Shown here: one piece after another, positions 51,132-58,798 of the stretch | How the letters are laid out: every line of letters starts with the position of its first letter | How positions within the stretch are numbered: position 1 is the first letter of the stretch | NCBI RefSeq assembly: GCF_006088715.1 | Contig: NZ_CP030771.1 | Location: 4,660,001-4,724,000, forward strand | From: Streptomyces sp. YIM 121038 | GTDB taxonomy: Bacteria; Actinomycetota; Actinomycetes; Streptomycetales; Streptomycetaceae | DNA: 64,000 bases | Reading direction: 5' to 3' | Program-made: the position numbers and the translations under genes | Notes under the pieces: generated by a model | Told to the model about the DNA's origin: nothing | Database searches by the model: none | The model's input: the letters and a program-made list of their open reading frames with translations, nothing else

Positions 51132-51929
51132 CTACGACATGAGCGGCAGGAGCCCGCCCAGATCCGCCCGCTCCCCGCTCGCGCCGACCTTCGCCGCGTC
51201 GAGCGCGGCGGCCCAGGTCGTCCGCCCCGTCGCGAGCCGGATCCAGGTCAGCGGGTCGGTCTCGACGACGTTGGGCGGGGTGCCCCGGGTGTGCCGGGGG
51301 CCCTCGACGCACTGCACCACGGCGTACGGCGGAATCCGCACCTCCACCGCGCCGCCGGGGGCCTTGAGCGCCAGGGTGTCGGCGAGCAGCCGGGTGCAGG
51401 CGGCCAGCGCCTGGCGGTCGTACGGGACGTCGAGGCCGGGCACGGCGTCGTTCAGGTCGTCGGTGTGCACGACGAGTTCGACGGTGCGCGTGACCAGGAA
51501 GTCGGCGAGGGTCATGCCGCCGAAGCGCATCTGGACGAGGCGGCTGCCGGGAGCGTCGGGCAGCGCCTTCGCGAGCCGGTCGGCGGCCTGGCCGAACAGG
51601 GCGTCGAGGTCCGCGGGGCCGTCCACGAGGGCGCGGACGTCCTCGTCGACCCGGCCCGCCGCCGCCGACGTCTGGAACGCCCAGTTCTGAAGGGTGACCT
51701 CGGCCCGGTCCGGCTCGGGCTCGGCCAGGGCGCGCGCGACCGAGCCGAGCGCCATCGTCAGATGCGCGGCCAGTTCGCGCACGCTCCAGTCGCCGAGCCG
51801 GGTGGGCCGGGCGAGTTGCTCGTCCGAGAGGCCCGCGACCGCCTCCCGCACGGTCGCGAACTGGGTGAGGACGGCGGTGCGGATCTTCGTCGCGTCGTAC
51901 GCGCGGGCGCGCTTCTTGGCCGGAGGCAT
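51132..51929 (-). CDS. Mycothiol-dependent maleylpyruvate isomerase/DinB-family protein
   Basis: The 265-residue protein belongs to the actinobacterial DinB-like maleylpyruvate isomerase family. The N-terminal four-helix bundle (about residues 12-160) contains metal-ligand candidates in ELAAHL and VVHTDDL. A sterol-carrier-like alpha/beta C-terminal domain (about 175-250) ends with TDPLTWIRLATGRTTW. Most members use mycothiol as thiol cofactor; the reaction of this one is unknown. ATG at 51929 lies 9 bases after the TetR stop, so the two form an operon and the TetR protein probably responds to a compound this enzyme handles. Confidence 0.83.
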   Translation of the reverse strand: MPPAKKRARAYDATKIRTAVLTQFATVREAVAGLSDEQLARPTRLGDWSVRELAAHLTMALGSVARALAEPEPDRAEVTLQNWAFQTSAAAGRVDEDVRALVDGPADLDALFGQAADRLAKALPDAPGSRLVQMRFGGMTLADFLVTRTVELVVHTDDLNDAVPGLDVPYDRQALAACTRLLADTLALKAPGGAVEVRIPPYAVVQCVEGPRHTRGTPPNVVETDPLTWIRLATGRTTWAAALDAAKVGASGERADLGGLLPLMS

Positions 51930-51938
51930 AGCCGGAGC

Positions 51939-52616
51939 CTAAGCCTTGACCGCGAACCCGCTGAGGCCTTTTTCCAGGAGGTCGAAGGCGGCCCGCGCAT
52001 GGCGCTCGGTGTCCGCCGCGATCGCGTCGAGCGGCTCCCCGGCCATGCGGCGGCGCATGGCGTCCGAGCAGACCGCGTTGCGTACGCCGATGAGCTGCGC
52101 GGCGGCGACCTGGGCGAGCACCGAGTCGACGGTCTCCTCGGCGAGCGCCTCGGCGAGCAGGGTCTGGCCGCGCATGTGGAAGTCGTGCGCCCGCTTGAGC
52201 AGGACGGGGGTCTCCAGGATGAGCCGCAGCGTCTCCAGCGAGCGCCGGTCGTCGCTGAGGCCGACGGCCGGGGAGCGCTCCGCGATCGCGCCGAGCAGCT
52301 GGCGGCGCACGGCGTCCACGGCGGACTCGCCGGGGGCACGGCCGCGCACCGCGTCGGCGACGTCGGCGACGTGCTCCTCCATCGGCCCGAGGATCAGATC
52401 CTCCTTCGTACCGAAGTAGTTGAAGACGGTCATCTTCGATACGTCGGCGGCCTCGGCGATCTCGGCGACGGACACCTTGTCGAAGCCGCGCTCGATGAAG
52501 AGGTCCACCGCGGCCCGCCATATGCGCTCGGCGGTCTGTCGCTTCTTGCGCTCGCGCAGCCCGGGCCGACGGGCCTGGGGCGCCTCAGCGGCGGCCAGCG
52601 CGTCTCTCTGTGCCAT
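51939..52616 (-). CDS. TetR-family regulator of the isomerase-family gene
   Basis: The 225-residue protein has an N-terminal TetR helix-turn-helix (about residues 20-65: RKKRQTAERIWRAAVDLFIE and VSVAEIAEAADVSKMTVFNYF) and a helical effector-binding domain with LILETPVLLKRAHDF. I choose ATG at 52616: a TACAAT -10 ends seven bases upstream, so the message should be leaderless. In-frame starts further upstream lie inside that promoter. The -10 sits inside a perfect inverted repeat (TCCGCAT-ACA-ATGCGGA), a likely operator for autorepression of this two-gene operon. Confidence 0.87.
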   Translation of the reverse strand: MAQRDALAAAEAPQARRPGLRERKKRQTAERIWRAAVDLFIERGFDKVSVAEIAEAADVSKMTVFNYFGTKEDLILGPMEEHVADVADAVRGRAPGESAVDAVRRQLLGAIAERSPAVGLSDDRRSLETLRLILETPVLLKRAHDFHMRGQTLLAEALAEETVDSVLAQVAAAQLIGVRNAVCSDAMRRRMAGEPLDAIAADTERHARAAFDLLEKGLSGFAVKA

Positions 52617-52618
52617 GC

Positions 52619-52635
52619 TCCGCATTGTATGCGGA
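52619..52635 (-). promoter_or_regulatory. TetR operator palindrome overlapping -10 box
   Basis: TCCGCAT-ACA-ATGCGGA is a perfect 7-bp-arm palindrome three bases before the start codon. It covers TACAAT (52624-52629). Size and place are typical of TetR autorepression sites. Confidence 0.65.
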
Positions 52636-52672
52636 CGTTTTTTGCCCGGGATCAAAGATGTACTGGGTCAGG

Positions 52673-52724
52673 GATTCACCGGGCCGGGGATGCGCGGGCC
52701 GGGGATTCACCGGGTCAGGGACTT
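52673..52724. repeat. Short direct repeat at the 3' end of the M23 gene
   Basis: CAGGGATTCACCGGGCCGGGG and GGGGATTCACCGGGTCAGGG flank a GATGCGCGGGCC unit. The repeats straddle the stop region of the second M23 gene. They show no terminator-like stem. Confidence 0.5.
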
Positions 52725-53564
52725 CGGGGAGGCACCGGCCGCGGGCGCCTCCGCCGTGAAGACCTCCCTGTTGGCGGGCACCCCGATCCCGCGCCAGCGG
52801 AACGGGACGCCGCGCGCCGTGTCGATGTCGGGGCCGTCCATGAGCTGGAAGTGCACGTGCGGCTCGGTGGAGTTGCCGGAGTTCCCGCACTGCCCGATCA
52901 CCTGGCCCTCGCGCACCCGGTCCCCGGCGCGCACGGTGAGGGAGCCGCGCCGCACGTGCGCGTACGCGGCGTGGACGTCGTCGCCCAGGTCGAGGACGAC
53001 GTGGTTGCCGATCACGCGGCGGGGCGGGGCGGCGCCGCGCACCGTGCCCTCGACGAAGAGGAAGTAGAGGAGCCCGAGCAGCGAGTTGCGGCTGAGGTGG
53101 TCGCGCTGGCGGTCCTCCGCGTGCACCACGGTCGCGTCGGCCACGGCGAGCAGCGGGGCGCCGAAGGCGGGGAAGGCGCTGCCGCGCCGGACCACGGGCC
53201 AGAGCCAGGCGAAGCCGGGCCGCGCGTGCTCGCCCGACGCGTCGCCCTCGGCCGTGATGTCGATGGCGTAGGTCTGGGCGAGGGCGTGCGTGCCGTGGCT
53301 CGGCACCTTGTCGGCGGGGCTGTTGAGCGCGGACCAGCGGCCGGTGACCGGGGCCGCCACCTCGACGGGCGCCGGCGGGGCGCTGACCGTTTGCTGCCGC
53401 GCCGTGCGCCCCAGCAGCAGGCCGATGCCGATGGCGGCCACGGCCGGGAGCCAGCCCAGCCAGTAGTCGTACGGCAGGTCGACGAAGAACCCCGCGGTCA
53501 CCTGCGCGAAGAAGACCAGCCACAGGAGGCGGCGGAGCACGGCGGCGGACTTGCGTATGGACAT
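52707..53564 (-). CDS. M23-family peptidase-like membrane protein
   Basis: The 285-residue protein has two N-terminal transmembrane helices (about residues 10-30 and 36-54) and a C-terminal M23/LytM domain. HTHALAQTYAIDI-type sequence (SHGTHALAQTYAID) provides a His/Asp pair and EPHVHFQL provides the HxH ligands. A 20-residue hydrophobic insert (NSLLGLLYFLFVEGT) is unusual for the fold. It likely cleaves peptidoglycan or a surface peptide near the membrane. ATG at 53564 follows AGGGGG. It lies just upstream of the TetR gene on the same strand, and 30 bases after the ArsR gene, with which it may form an operon. Confidence 0.83.
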   Translation of the reverse strand: MSIRKSAAVLRRLLWLVFFAQVTAGFFVDLPYDYWLGWLPAVAAIGIGLLLGRTARQQTVSAPPAPVEVAAPVTGRWSALNSPADKVPSHGTHALAQTYAIDITAEGDASGEHARPGFAWLWPVVRRGSAFPAFGAPLLAVADATVVHAEDRQRDHLSRNSLLGLLYFLFVEGTVRGAAPPRRVIGNHVVLDLGDDVHAAYAHVRRGSLTVRAGDRVREGQVIGQCGNSGNSTEPHVHFQLMDGPDIDTARGVPFRWRGIGVPANREVFTAEAPAAGASPKSLTR

Positions 53565-53594
53565 GGTGGTTTCCCCCTGGCGGATGCGGTGCGG

Positions 53595-54107
53595 TCAGGG
53601 CCGGGCGGCCGCGACGAAGACGAGCAGCGGCACCACGCGGTCCGCCGGCACCTGGTAGCGGCCGCGAGCCGTGGTGTGCAGCCAGCCCGCGCCGGTCAGC
53701 TGGCGCAGGTGGTGGTAGATCTGGCCGGTCGTGCCGACGCCGTCGAGCGCGGCGAGCTCCGCGACGGTGCGGCGGCCGCCGAGGACCTCGCGCAGCAGCC
53801 GCAGCCGCACGGCGTGGCCGAGCGCGGCGAAGGAGTCGGCGGCCTCGGACCAGTCGCCGTCGAGGAGCACCTCGGTGAACTGGCCGGTCTGCCAGTCGTA
53901 GCGCTCCCCGGTCGGCAGCCGCACCGCCCCCGTGTACAGCACGCCGCCGTCGGCGGCGCCGTGCTCGGCGAGCTGCGCCTTCAGGCCTTCGAGGGCCCAG
54001 AAGTCGCTCTCGCTCACGGCGGGCGCGGCCTTGTCGTGGTCGCGGTCCGCGCTCTCCAGTGCCGCCAAGCGCCGTTCGAGCTCGGCGACGCGTTCCTCAA
54101 GCTCCAT
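53595..54107 (-). CDS. ArsR-like winged-helix regulator
   Basis: The 170-residue protein starts with a short coiled coil (ELEERVAELERRLAALE) and carries a C-terminal ArsR/HTH_20-type winged helix (about residues 88-160: ALGHAVRLRLLREVLGG, LAALDGVGTTGQIYHHLRQL). No cysteine metal site is visible, so it is not a classic metal sensor. A middle region (WALEGLKAQLAEHGAADGGVLY) may bind a ligand. ATG at 54107 is six bases from a TAATCT -10, so the message is leaderless. The promoter overlaps a perfect palindrome, a probable autoregulatory site. The M23 gene 30 bases downstream is the likely target. Confidence 0.82.
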   Translation of the reverse strand: MELEERVAELERRLAALESADRDHDKAAPAVSESDFWALEGLKAQLAEHGAADGGVLYTGAVRLPTGERYDWQTGQFTEVLLDGDWSEAADSFAALGHAVRLRLLREVLGGRRTVAELAALDGVGTTGQIYHHLRQLTGAGWLHTTARGRYQVPADRVVPLLVFVAAARP

Positions 54108-54113
54108 GATCGT

Positions 54114-54132
54114 AGATTACGTAATTACGTAA
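54114..54132 (-). promoter_or_regulatory. ArsR promoter and palindromic operator
   Basis: TTACGTAATTACGTAA (54117-54132) is a perfect 16-bp palindrome made of two TTACGTAA half-sites. It overlaps the -10 TAATCT (minus strand, 54114-54119). AT-rich palindromes like this are rare in this GC-rich genome. Confidence 0.7.
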
Positions 54133-54176
54133 CTCCAAACAACTTCAGACCACCGGGGCACGTTCCGGACACGACA

Positions 54177-54211
54177 GAGCCCCCGCCCGGACCAGGTCCG
54201 GGCGGGGGCTC
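54177..54211 (-). terminator. Terminator of the purSQL operon
   Basis: A perfect 16-bp stem (GAGCCCCCGCCCGGAC and complement) with a 3-base loop is 38 bases after the purL stop on the minus strand. Confidence 0.85.
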
Positions 54212-54248
54212 GACGAGCGGTCGCCCCGAGGAGGGGCCGGAGGTCGTC

Positions 54249-56522
54249 CTAGGCGAAGAGCCCGGGGATCGTCTCCGTGTGGGCCGCGCGCAGCTCGCTC
54301 AGGGACAGCGAGAACTGGCCCTGCACCTCGACGGCGTCGCCGTCCACGACACCGACGCGCGTGGCCGGGAGCCCCCGGGCGCCGCACATGTCGGTGAAGC
54401 GGAGCTCCTCGCTGCGCGGCACGGACACGACCGCGCGGCCCGCCGACTCCGAGAGGAGGAAGGTGAACGCGTCCCCCGTGGCGGAGCCACTATGGGACAG
54501 CGTGTCGGGCACGACGAGCCGCGCGCCGTTGCCACCGCGCAGGCAGGACTCCACGACCGCCTGGATGAGGCCGCCGTCGGACAGGTCGTGGGCGGCGTCG
54601 ATCATGCCGTCGCGCGAGGCGGAGATCAGGATCTCGGCGAGCAGCCGCTCCCGCTCCAGGTCGACCTTGGGCGGCAGACCGCCCAGGTGGTCGTGGACGA
54701 CCTGGGACCAGGCCGAGCCGCCGAACTCCTCGCCGGTGTCGCCGAGCAGGTAGAGGAGCTGGCCCTCTTCCTTGAACGCGATCGGCGTGCGGCGCGTGAC
54801 GTCGTCGATGACGCCGAGCACGGCCACGACGGGCGTCGGGTGGATCGCCGTCTCGCCGGTCTGGTTGTACAGGGAGACGTTGCCGCCGGTGACCGGCGTG
54901 CCCAGCGCCAGACAGCCGTCCGCCAGACCGCGCGTGGCCTCGGCGAACTGCCACATCACGGCCGGGTCCTCGGGGGAGCCGAAGTTCAGGCAGTTGGAGA
55001 TGGCGAGCGGCCGGGCGCCGGAGGCCGCGACGTTGCGGTACGACTCGGCGAGCGCGAGCTGCGCGCCCGCGTACGGGTCGAGCTTCGCGTACCGGCCGTT
55101 GCCGTCGGTGGCCATGGCGACGCCGAGGTTGGTCTCCTCGTCGATGCGGACCATGCCCGCGTCCTCGGGCTGGGCGAGCACCGTGTTGCCCTGCACGAAG
55201 CGGTCGTACTGGTCGGTGATCCACGCCTTGGAGGCCTGGTTCGGGGACGCCACGACCTTCAGGACCTGGTCCTTGAGCTCCTCGGCGGTCGCCGGGCGCG
55301 GCAGCTTGCCCGCGTCGTCGGCCTGGAGGGCGTCCTGCCAGCTGGGGCGCTCGTAGGGGCGGTGGTAGACCGGGCCCTCGTGCGCGACCGTGCGCGGCGG
55401 GACGTCCACGATCTGCTCGCCGTGCCAGAAGATCTCCAGGCGCTCGCCGTCCGTCACCTCACCGATGACGGTCGCGATGACGTCCCACTTCTCACAGATC
55501 TCCAGGAAGCGGTCGACCTTGCCGGGCTCGACGATCGCGCACATGCGCTCCTGCGACTCGCTCATGAGGATCTCCTCAGGAGACAGCGTCGCGTCGCGCA
55601 GGGGCACGGTGTCCAGCTCGACGCGCATGCCGCCCGAACCGGCGGACGCCAGCTCGCTGGTGGCGCAGGAGAGCCCGGCGCCGCCGAGGTCCTGGATGCC
55701 GTCGACCAGCTTCTCCCTGAAGATCTCCAAGGTGCACTCGATGAGGAGCTTCTCCTGGAAGGGGTCGCCGACCTGCACGGCCGGGCGCTTGGCGGGGCCG
55801 GTGGACTCGAAGGTCTCCGAGGCCAGGACGGACACGCCGCCGATGCCGTCGCCGCCCGTGCGGGCGCCGTACAGGATGACCTTGTTGCCCGCTCCGGACG
55901 CCTTCGCCAGGTGGATGTCCTCGTGCTTCATCACGCCGATGCAGCCGGCGTTGACCAGCGGGTTGCCCTGGTAGCAGGCGTCGAAGACGGCCTCGCCGCC
56001 GATGTTCGGCAGGCCCAGGCAGTTGCCGTAGCCGCCGATGCCCGCGACCACTCCGGGCAGGACGCGCTTGGTGTCGGGGTGGTCGGCGGCGCCGAAGCGC
56101 AGCGGGTCCACGACCGCGACCGGGCGCGCGCCCATCGCGAGGATGTCGCGCACGATGCCGCCGACGCCGGTCGCGGCGCCCTGGTACGGCTCGATGTACG
56201 AGGGGTGGTTGTGCGACTCGACCTTGAAGGTGACCGCGTAGCCCTGGCCGACGTCGACGACGCCCGCGTTCTCGCCGATGCCGACGAGCATCGCGTCGTT
56301 CTCGGGGACCTTCTCGCCGAACTGCTTCAGATGGACCTTGCTGCTCTTGTACGAGCAGTGCTCGGACCACATGACGGAGTACATGGCGAGCTCGGCACCG
56401 GTCGGGCGGCGGCCGAGGATCTCGCGGATGCGCGCGTACTCGTCCTCCTTGAGGCCCAGTTCGGCCCAGGGCAGCGCGGTCTCGGGGGTCTCCCCCGCGT
56501 GCTTGACGGTGTCGAGGGTCAT
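54249..56522 (-). CDS. purL: Phosphoribosylformylglycinamidine synthase, large subunit
   Basis: The 757-residue enzyme is the small-type (Gram-positive) PurL, which with PurQ and PurS converts FGAR, ATP and glutamine to FGAM. It has two PurM-like halves. Motifs include [15 protein letters not shown] (about residues 46-60), [33 protein letters not shown], and [13 protein letters not shown] in the second half. ATG at 56522 overlaps the purQ stop (ATGA), so translation is coupled. A strong hairpin terminator ends the operon. Confidence 0.97.
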   Translation of the reverse strand: MTLDTVKHAGETPETALPWAELGLKEDEYARIREILGRRPTGAELAMYSVMWSEHCSYKSSKVHLKQFGEKVPENDAMLVGIGENAGVVDVGQGYAVTFKVESHNHPSYIEPYQGAATGVGGIVRDILAMGARPVAVVDPLRFGAADHPDTKRVLPGVVAGIGGYGNCLGLPNIGGEAVFDACYQGNPLVNAGCIGVMKHEDIHLAKASGAGNKVILYGARTGGDGIGGVSVLASETFESTGPAKRPAVQVGDPFQEKLLIECTLEIFREKLVDGIQDLGGAGLSCATSELASAGSGGMRVELDTVPLRDATLSPEEILMSESQERMCAIVEPGKVDRFLEICEKWDVIATVIGEVTDGERLEIFWHGEQIVDVPPRTVAHEGPVYHRPYERPSWQDALQADDAGKLPRPATAEELKDQVLKVVASPNQASKAWITDQYDRFVQGNTVLAQPEDAGMVRIDEETNLGVAMATDGNGRYAKLDPYAGAQLALAESYRNVAASGARPLAISNCLNFGSPEDPAVMWQFAEATRGLADGCLALGTPVTGGNVSLYNQTGETAIHPTPVVAVLGVIDDVTRRTPIAFKEEGQLLYLLGDTGEEFGGSAWSQVVHDHLGGLPPKVDLERERLLAEILISASRDGMIDAAHDLSDGGLIQAVVESCLRGGNGARLVVPDTLSHSGSATGDAFTFLLSESAGRAVVSVPRSEELRFTDMCGARGLPATRVGVVDGDAVEVQGQFSLSLSELRAAHTETIPGLFA

Positions 56523-57202
56523 CGGGCGTCCACCAGCTTCTTCAGGATCGAGGTGAAGAACCCCAGGCCGTCCGTGCGGCCGGTCCCGATCAGCGGCTCC
56601 ACCGCGTGCTCGGGGTGCGGCATGAGACCGACGACGTTGCCCGCCTCGTTCGTGATGCCCGCGATGTCGCGCAGCGAGCCGTTCGGGTTCACGTCCAGAT
56701 AGCGGAAGGCGACGCGGCCCTCGGCCTCCAGCATGTCGAGGGTGCGCTCGTCGGCGACGTAGCGTCCGTCGATGTTCTTCAGCGGGATGGAGATCTCCTG
56801 GCCCGCCTCGTAGTCGGCGGTCCAGGCGGTCAGGGCCGACTCGACCCGCAGCTTCTGGTCGCGGCAGATGAAGTGCAGGTGGTTGTTGCGCAGCATCGCG
56901 CCGGGGAGCAGGTGCGTCTCGGTCAGGACCTGGAAGCCGTTGCAGATCCCGAGGACCGGCATTCCGGCCCTGGCCTGGTCGATGACCGACTCCATGACGG
57001 GCGAGAAACGCGAGATGGCGCCCGCCCGCAGATAGTCGCCGTAACTGAAACCGCCGGGCAGCACCACGGCGTCGACCTGCTTGAGGTCCTTGTCGCGGTG
57101 CCACAGCGGCACCGCCTCCGCGCCCGCCACGCGCACGGCGCGCTGCGTGTCACGGTCGTCCAGGGTTCCCGGGAATGTGACGACTCCGATTCGGGCAGTC
57201 AC
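56519..57202 (-). CDS. purQ: Phosphoribosylformylglycinamidine synthase, glutaminase subunit
   Basis: The 227-residue class I glutamine amidotransferase supplies ammonia to PurL. The nucleophile Cys is in [14 protein letters not shown] (about residues 84-97), and the catalytic His and Glu are in [12 protein letters not shown] near the C-terminus. GTG at 57202 overlaps the purS stop (GTGA) and the gene overlaps purL by 4 bases, ensuring stoichiometric synthesis of the complex. Confidence 0.97.
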   Translation of the reverse strand: MTARIGVVTFPGTLDDRDTQRAVRVAGAEAVPLWHRDKDLKQVDAVVLPGGFSYGDYLRAGAISRFSPVMESVIDQARAGMPVLGICNGFQVLTETHLLPGAMLRNNHLHFICRDQKLRVESALTAWTADYEAGQEISIPLKNIDGRYVADERTLDMLEAEGRVAFRYLDVNPNGSLRDIAGITNEAGNVVGLMPHPEHAVEPLIGTGRTDGLGFFTSILKKLVDAR

Positions 57203-57471
57203 TTCTGGGCCCCCGCGGATGCCTCGGTGGCTTCCACCTTTACGACGAAGTCCTCGATCACGGTGTTGGCGAGGAAGGTTTCCGCCATCTCGTGGATACG
57301 GGCGAGCGCGGCGTCGTCCACCGGCCCGTCCACTTCGAGTTCGAAGCGCTTTCCCTGACGTACATCGGAGATGCCCTGGAATCCGAGGCGCGGCAGTGCA
57401 CGCTGCACCGCCTGTCCCTGGGGGTCGAGGATCTCCGGCTTGAGCATGACGTCGACTACGACGCGTGCCAC
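57199..57471 (-). CDS. purS: Phosphoribosylformylglycinamidine synthase, PurS subunit
   Basis: The 90-residue PurS subunit bridges PurL and PurQ and helps channel ammonia. It shows the family pattern [23 protein letters not shown] and a C-terminal NTVIEDFVV strand. I choose GTG at 57471 with GGGAG five bases upstream, giving a product beginning (M)ARVVVDV as in other PurS; another GTG two codons earlier is possible. It is the first gene of purS-purQ-purL. The leader of roughly 100 bases contains CTACCCG direct repeats. Confidence 0.95.
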   Translation of the reverse strand: MARVVVDVMLKPEILDPQGQAVQRALPRLGFQGISDVRQGKRFELEVDGPVDDAALARIHEMAETFLANTVIEDFVVKVEATEASAGAQK

Positions 57472-57903
57472 TGGCACTCCCGGTGTGTGGTGCTTGCGTG
57501 TGCTGCCAGGCGTGGTGCTGAGCAGGTTCCTTCAGACTACCCGTACAAAAATTCTACCCGCGTAGATTCGTAGCAACATACGTGACGCCAGTCACTTCGA
57601 CTCATGGACCGGCCGGTCATCCGGGTGTCGCCCCCGGTGCGTGCGCGAAAAATCCCGGAAAAGATCACAGTTCACCATTGCGCCGGACACCGCCCGCCGG
57701 ACAGTCTGCTGAGGTGCCCCCCGGGGCCGCATTCCGGACGGCCCGCCCCCGGAACACGCGGTGAGATTTAGCCGACTTCCCGCTTCATTGCCCGGCCCTG
57801 TACAAAGGAATTGGCAATAGCCGATACTTTGTCCCAAAACTGCCGGACAGTCGGCATCAGCGCATGTCATATGCGGTGCGGCCGCACGAAAGGACCGATA
57901 TTC
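57472..57903. other. Divergent region between purS and the Lsr2-like gene
   Basis: This 432-bp region is AT-richer than its flanks. Near purS it contains CTACCCG at 57537 and 57554 (17-bp spacing), CTACCCGCGTAG at 57554-57565, a minus-strand TAGAAT -10 near 57550, and GTGAC-GCCA-GTCAC at 57582-57595. The half near the Lsr2-like gene holds the words GGAATTGGCAATA and CATATGCGG, where its promoter should be. No gene is visible. Confidence 0.5.
57537..57565. promoter_or_regulatory. Candidate purine-operon operator
   Basis: Two CTACCCG elements are 17 bases apart and the second is the left arm of CTAC-CCGC-GTAG. A TAGAAT -10-like sequence on the minus strand lies between them. This would allow a repressor to cover the purS promoter. 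Confidence 0.45.
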
Positions 57904-58221
57904 GTGGCGCAGCGTGTCGTGGTCACTCTCTATGACGACATCGACGGCTCAGAAGCGGCGGAAACGGTCGCCTTCGGTCTCGACGGAAGGTCGTACGAGA
58001 TCGACCTCAACGAAACCAATGCCGAGAAACTTCGCAAGGTGCTGGCCCCCTACCTGCAGGCGGCCCGCAAGAAGTCGAAGTCCGGCAAGGTCTACCGGCA
58101 CACGGCGGTGACGGCCGACCCGGCCGCCGTGCGCGCCTGGGCCCGCTCCCACCAGCTCGACGTGCCGCCCAGGGGCCGCATCCCGAAGAAGGTGTACGAG
58201 GCCTTCGAAGCCGCCAACTGA
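57904..58221 (+). CDS. Lsr2-like nucleoid-associated protein (LsrL)
   Basis: The 105-residue protein is an Lsr2 family member: an N-terminal dimerisation domain (about residues 1-55, AQRVVVTLYDDIDGSEAAET and DGRSYEIDLNE) and a C-terminal DNA-binding domain (about 68-105). The AT-hook-like RGR core is in VPPRGRIPKKV. Lsr2 proteins bridge AT-rich DNA and silence acquired and biosynthetic genes. Streptomycetes have two paralogues; its position beside purS suggests this is the LsrL type (SCO4076 from memory). GTG at 57904 has AAAGGA nine bases upstream. The AT-rich region in front of it would suit self-binding. Confidence 0.92.
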   Translation: MAQRVVVTLYDDIDGSEAAETVAFGLDGRSYEIDLNETNAEKLRKVLAPYLQAARKKSKSGKVYRHTAVTADPAAVRAWARSHQLDVPPRGRIPKKVYEAFEAAN

Positions 58222-58263
58222 GCTCCGGCCGGGCCCATCGCCGTCCCCGGCCGGATCCGCCTA

Positions 58264-58300
58264 CAGGGGTGCTGTGCAGCCGACTTGCGCGGCACCCCTG
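58264..58300 (+). terminator. Hairpin terminator of the Lsr2-like gene
   Basis: A 9-bp stem (CAGGGGTGC and complement) with a 19-base loop lies 42 bases after the stop. The large loop makes it weaker than others here. Confidence 0.5.
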
Positions 58301-58365
58301 GTGATCAGCTAAAGTCTGGAGCACGCCGAGGGGCGAGGCCGAAAGGCCGAATCCCACAGCAGCGT

Positions 58366-58440
58366 GCGGGTGTAGTTCAGTAGTAGAACATCCCCCTTCC
58401 AGGGGGAAGGCGCAGTGTGCGATCCCTGTCACCCGCTCCA
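58366..58440 (+). tRNA. tRNA-Gly (TCC) with atypical D- and T-loops
   Basis: The acceptor stem (GCGGGTG/CACCCGC), D-stem (GTTC/GAAC), anticodon stem (TCCCC/GGGGA, loop CTTCCAG) and encoded CCA are intact. The T-arm is not canonical: the usual TTCGA loop start is replaced by GTGC (58417-58420, loop GTGCGATC), and the stem 5' side reads GCAGT against CCTGT. The D-loop reads AGTAGT where GG is expected. Such changes weaken D-loop/T-loop docking and EF-Tu binding. Staphylococcal tRNA-Gly species that donate glycine to peptidoglycan carry a similar GTGC replacement. It could alternatively be a degenerate gene, but the perfect acceptor and anticodon arms argue against decay. Confidence 0.85.
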
Positions 58441-58517
58441 CATCGGTCACCGACCACCCTTCCGGGTGCGGTAGGCTGGTGCTCGCACCGATCGGTGAAA
58501 GCCGGTCGGGAGCAGAT

Positions 58518-58593
58518 GCGAACGTAGCTCAGTTGGTAGAGCGCAACCTTGCCAAGGTTGAGGTCGCGAGTTCGAACCTCGTCGTTCGCTCCA
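58518..58593 (+). tRNA. tRNA-Gly (GCC), copy 1
   Basis: A canonical cloverleaf has loop TTGCCAA, anticodon GCC, and an ordinary TTCGAAC T-loop. CCA is encoded. It is 77 bases after the atypical tRNA-Gly and could be cotranscribed. Confidence 0.95.
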
Positions 58594-58599
58594 CAAGGA

Positions 58600-58628
58600 G
58601 AAGCCCGGTGCCCCAGGTACCGGGCTTC
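58600..58628 (+). terminator. Terminator of the tRNA-Gly pair
   Basis: A 10-bp stem (GAAGCCCGGT and complement) with a 9-base loop and TTG end follows the tRNA by 6 bases. Confidence 0.8.
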
Positions 58629-58798
58629 TTGCTGTTCCCCTCTGTTTCCCCTGTTCCGGGGACCGCGGCTTCCGCTCCGGACCGCGCTTCCGTAGACCGC
58701 GGCTTCCGCGGACCGCGGCGCCGTGATCTGACATTTGTCATGGGTGCCGATGACAGGCCGCACTGCCGGACCGCCCCCGCCCGCGGAACGCTTGAGCC

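Noticed and set aside
54177..54211. Hairpin near the ArsR gene as a possible operator
   Set aside because: It is 45 bases beyond the ArsR promoter palindrome, and its perfect GC stem just after purL is a terminator.
50652..56702. A 2016-codon plus-strand open frame
   Set aside because: It is the antisense shadow of the META lipoprotein, isomerase, TetR, M23, ArsR and purL/purQ genes; high GC removes stop codons in such frames.
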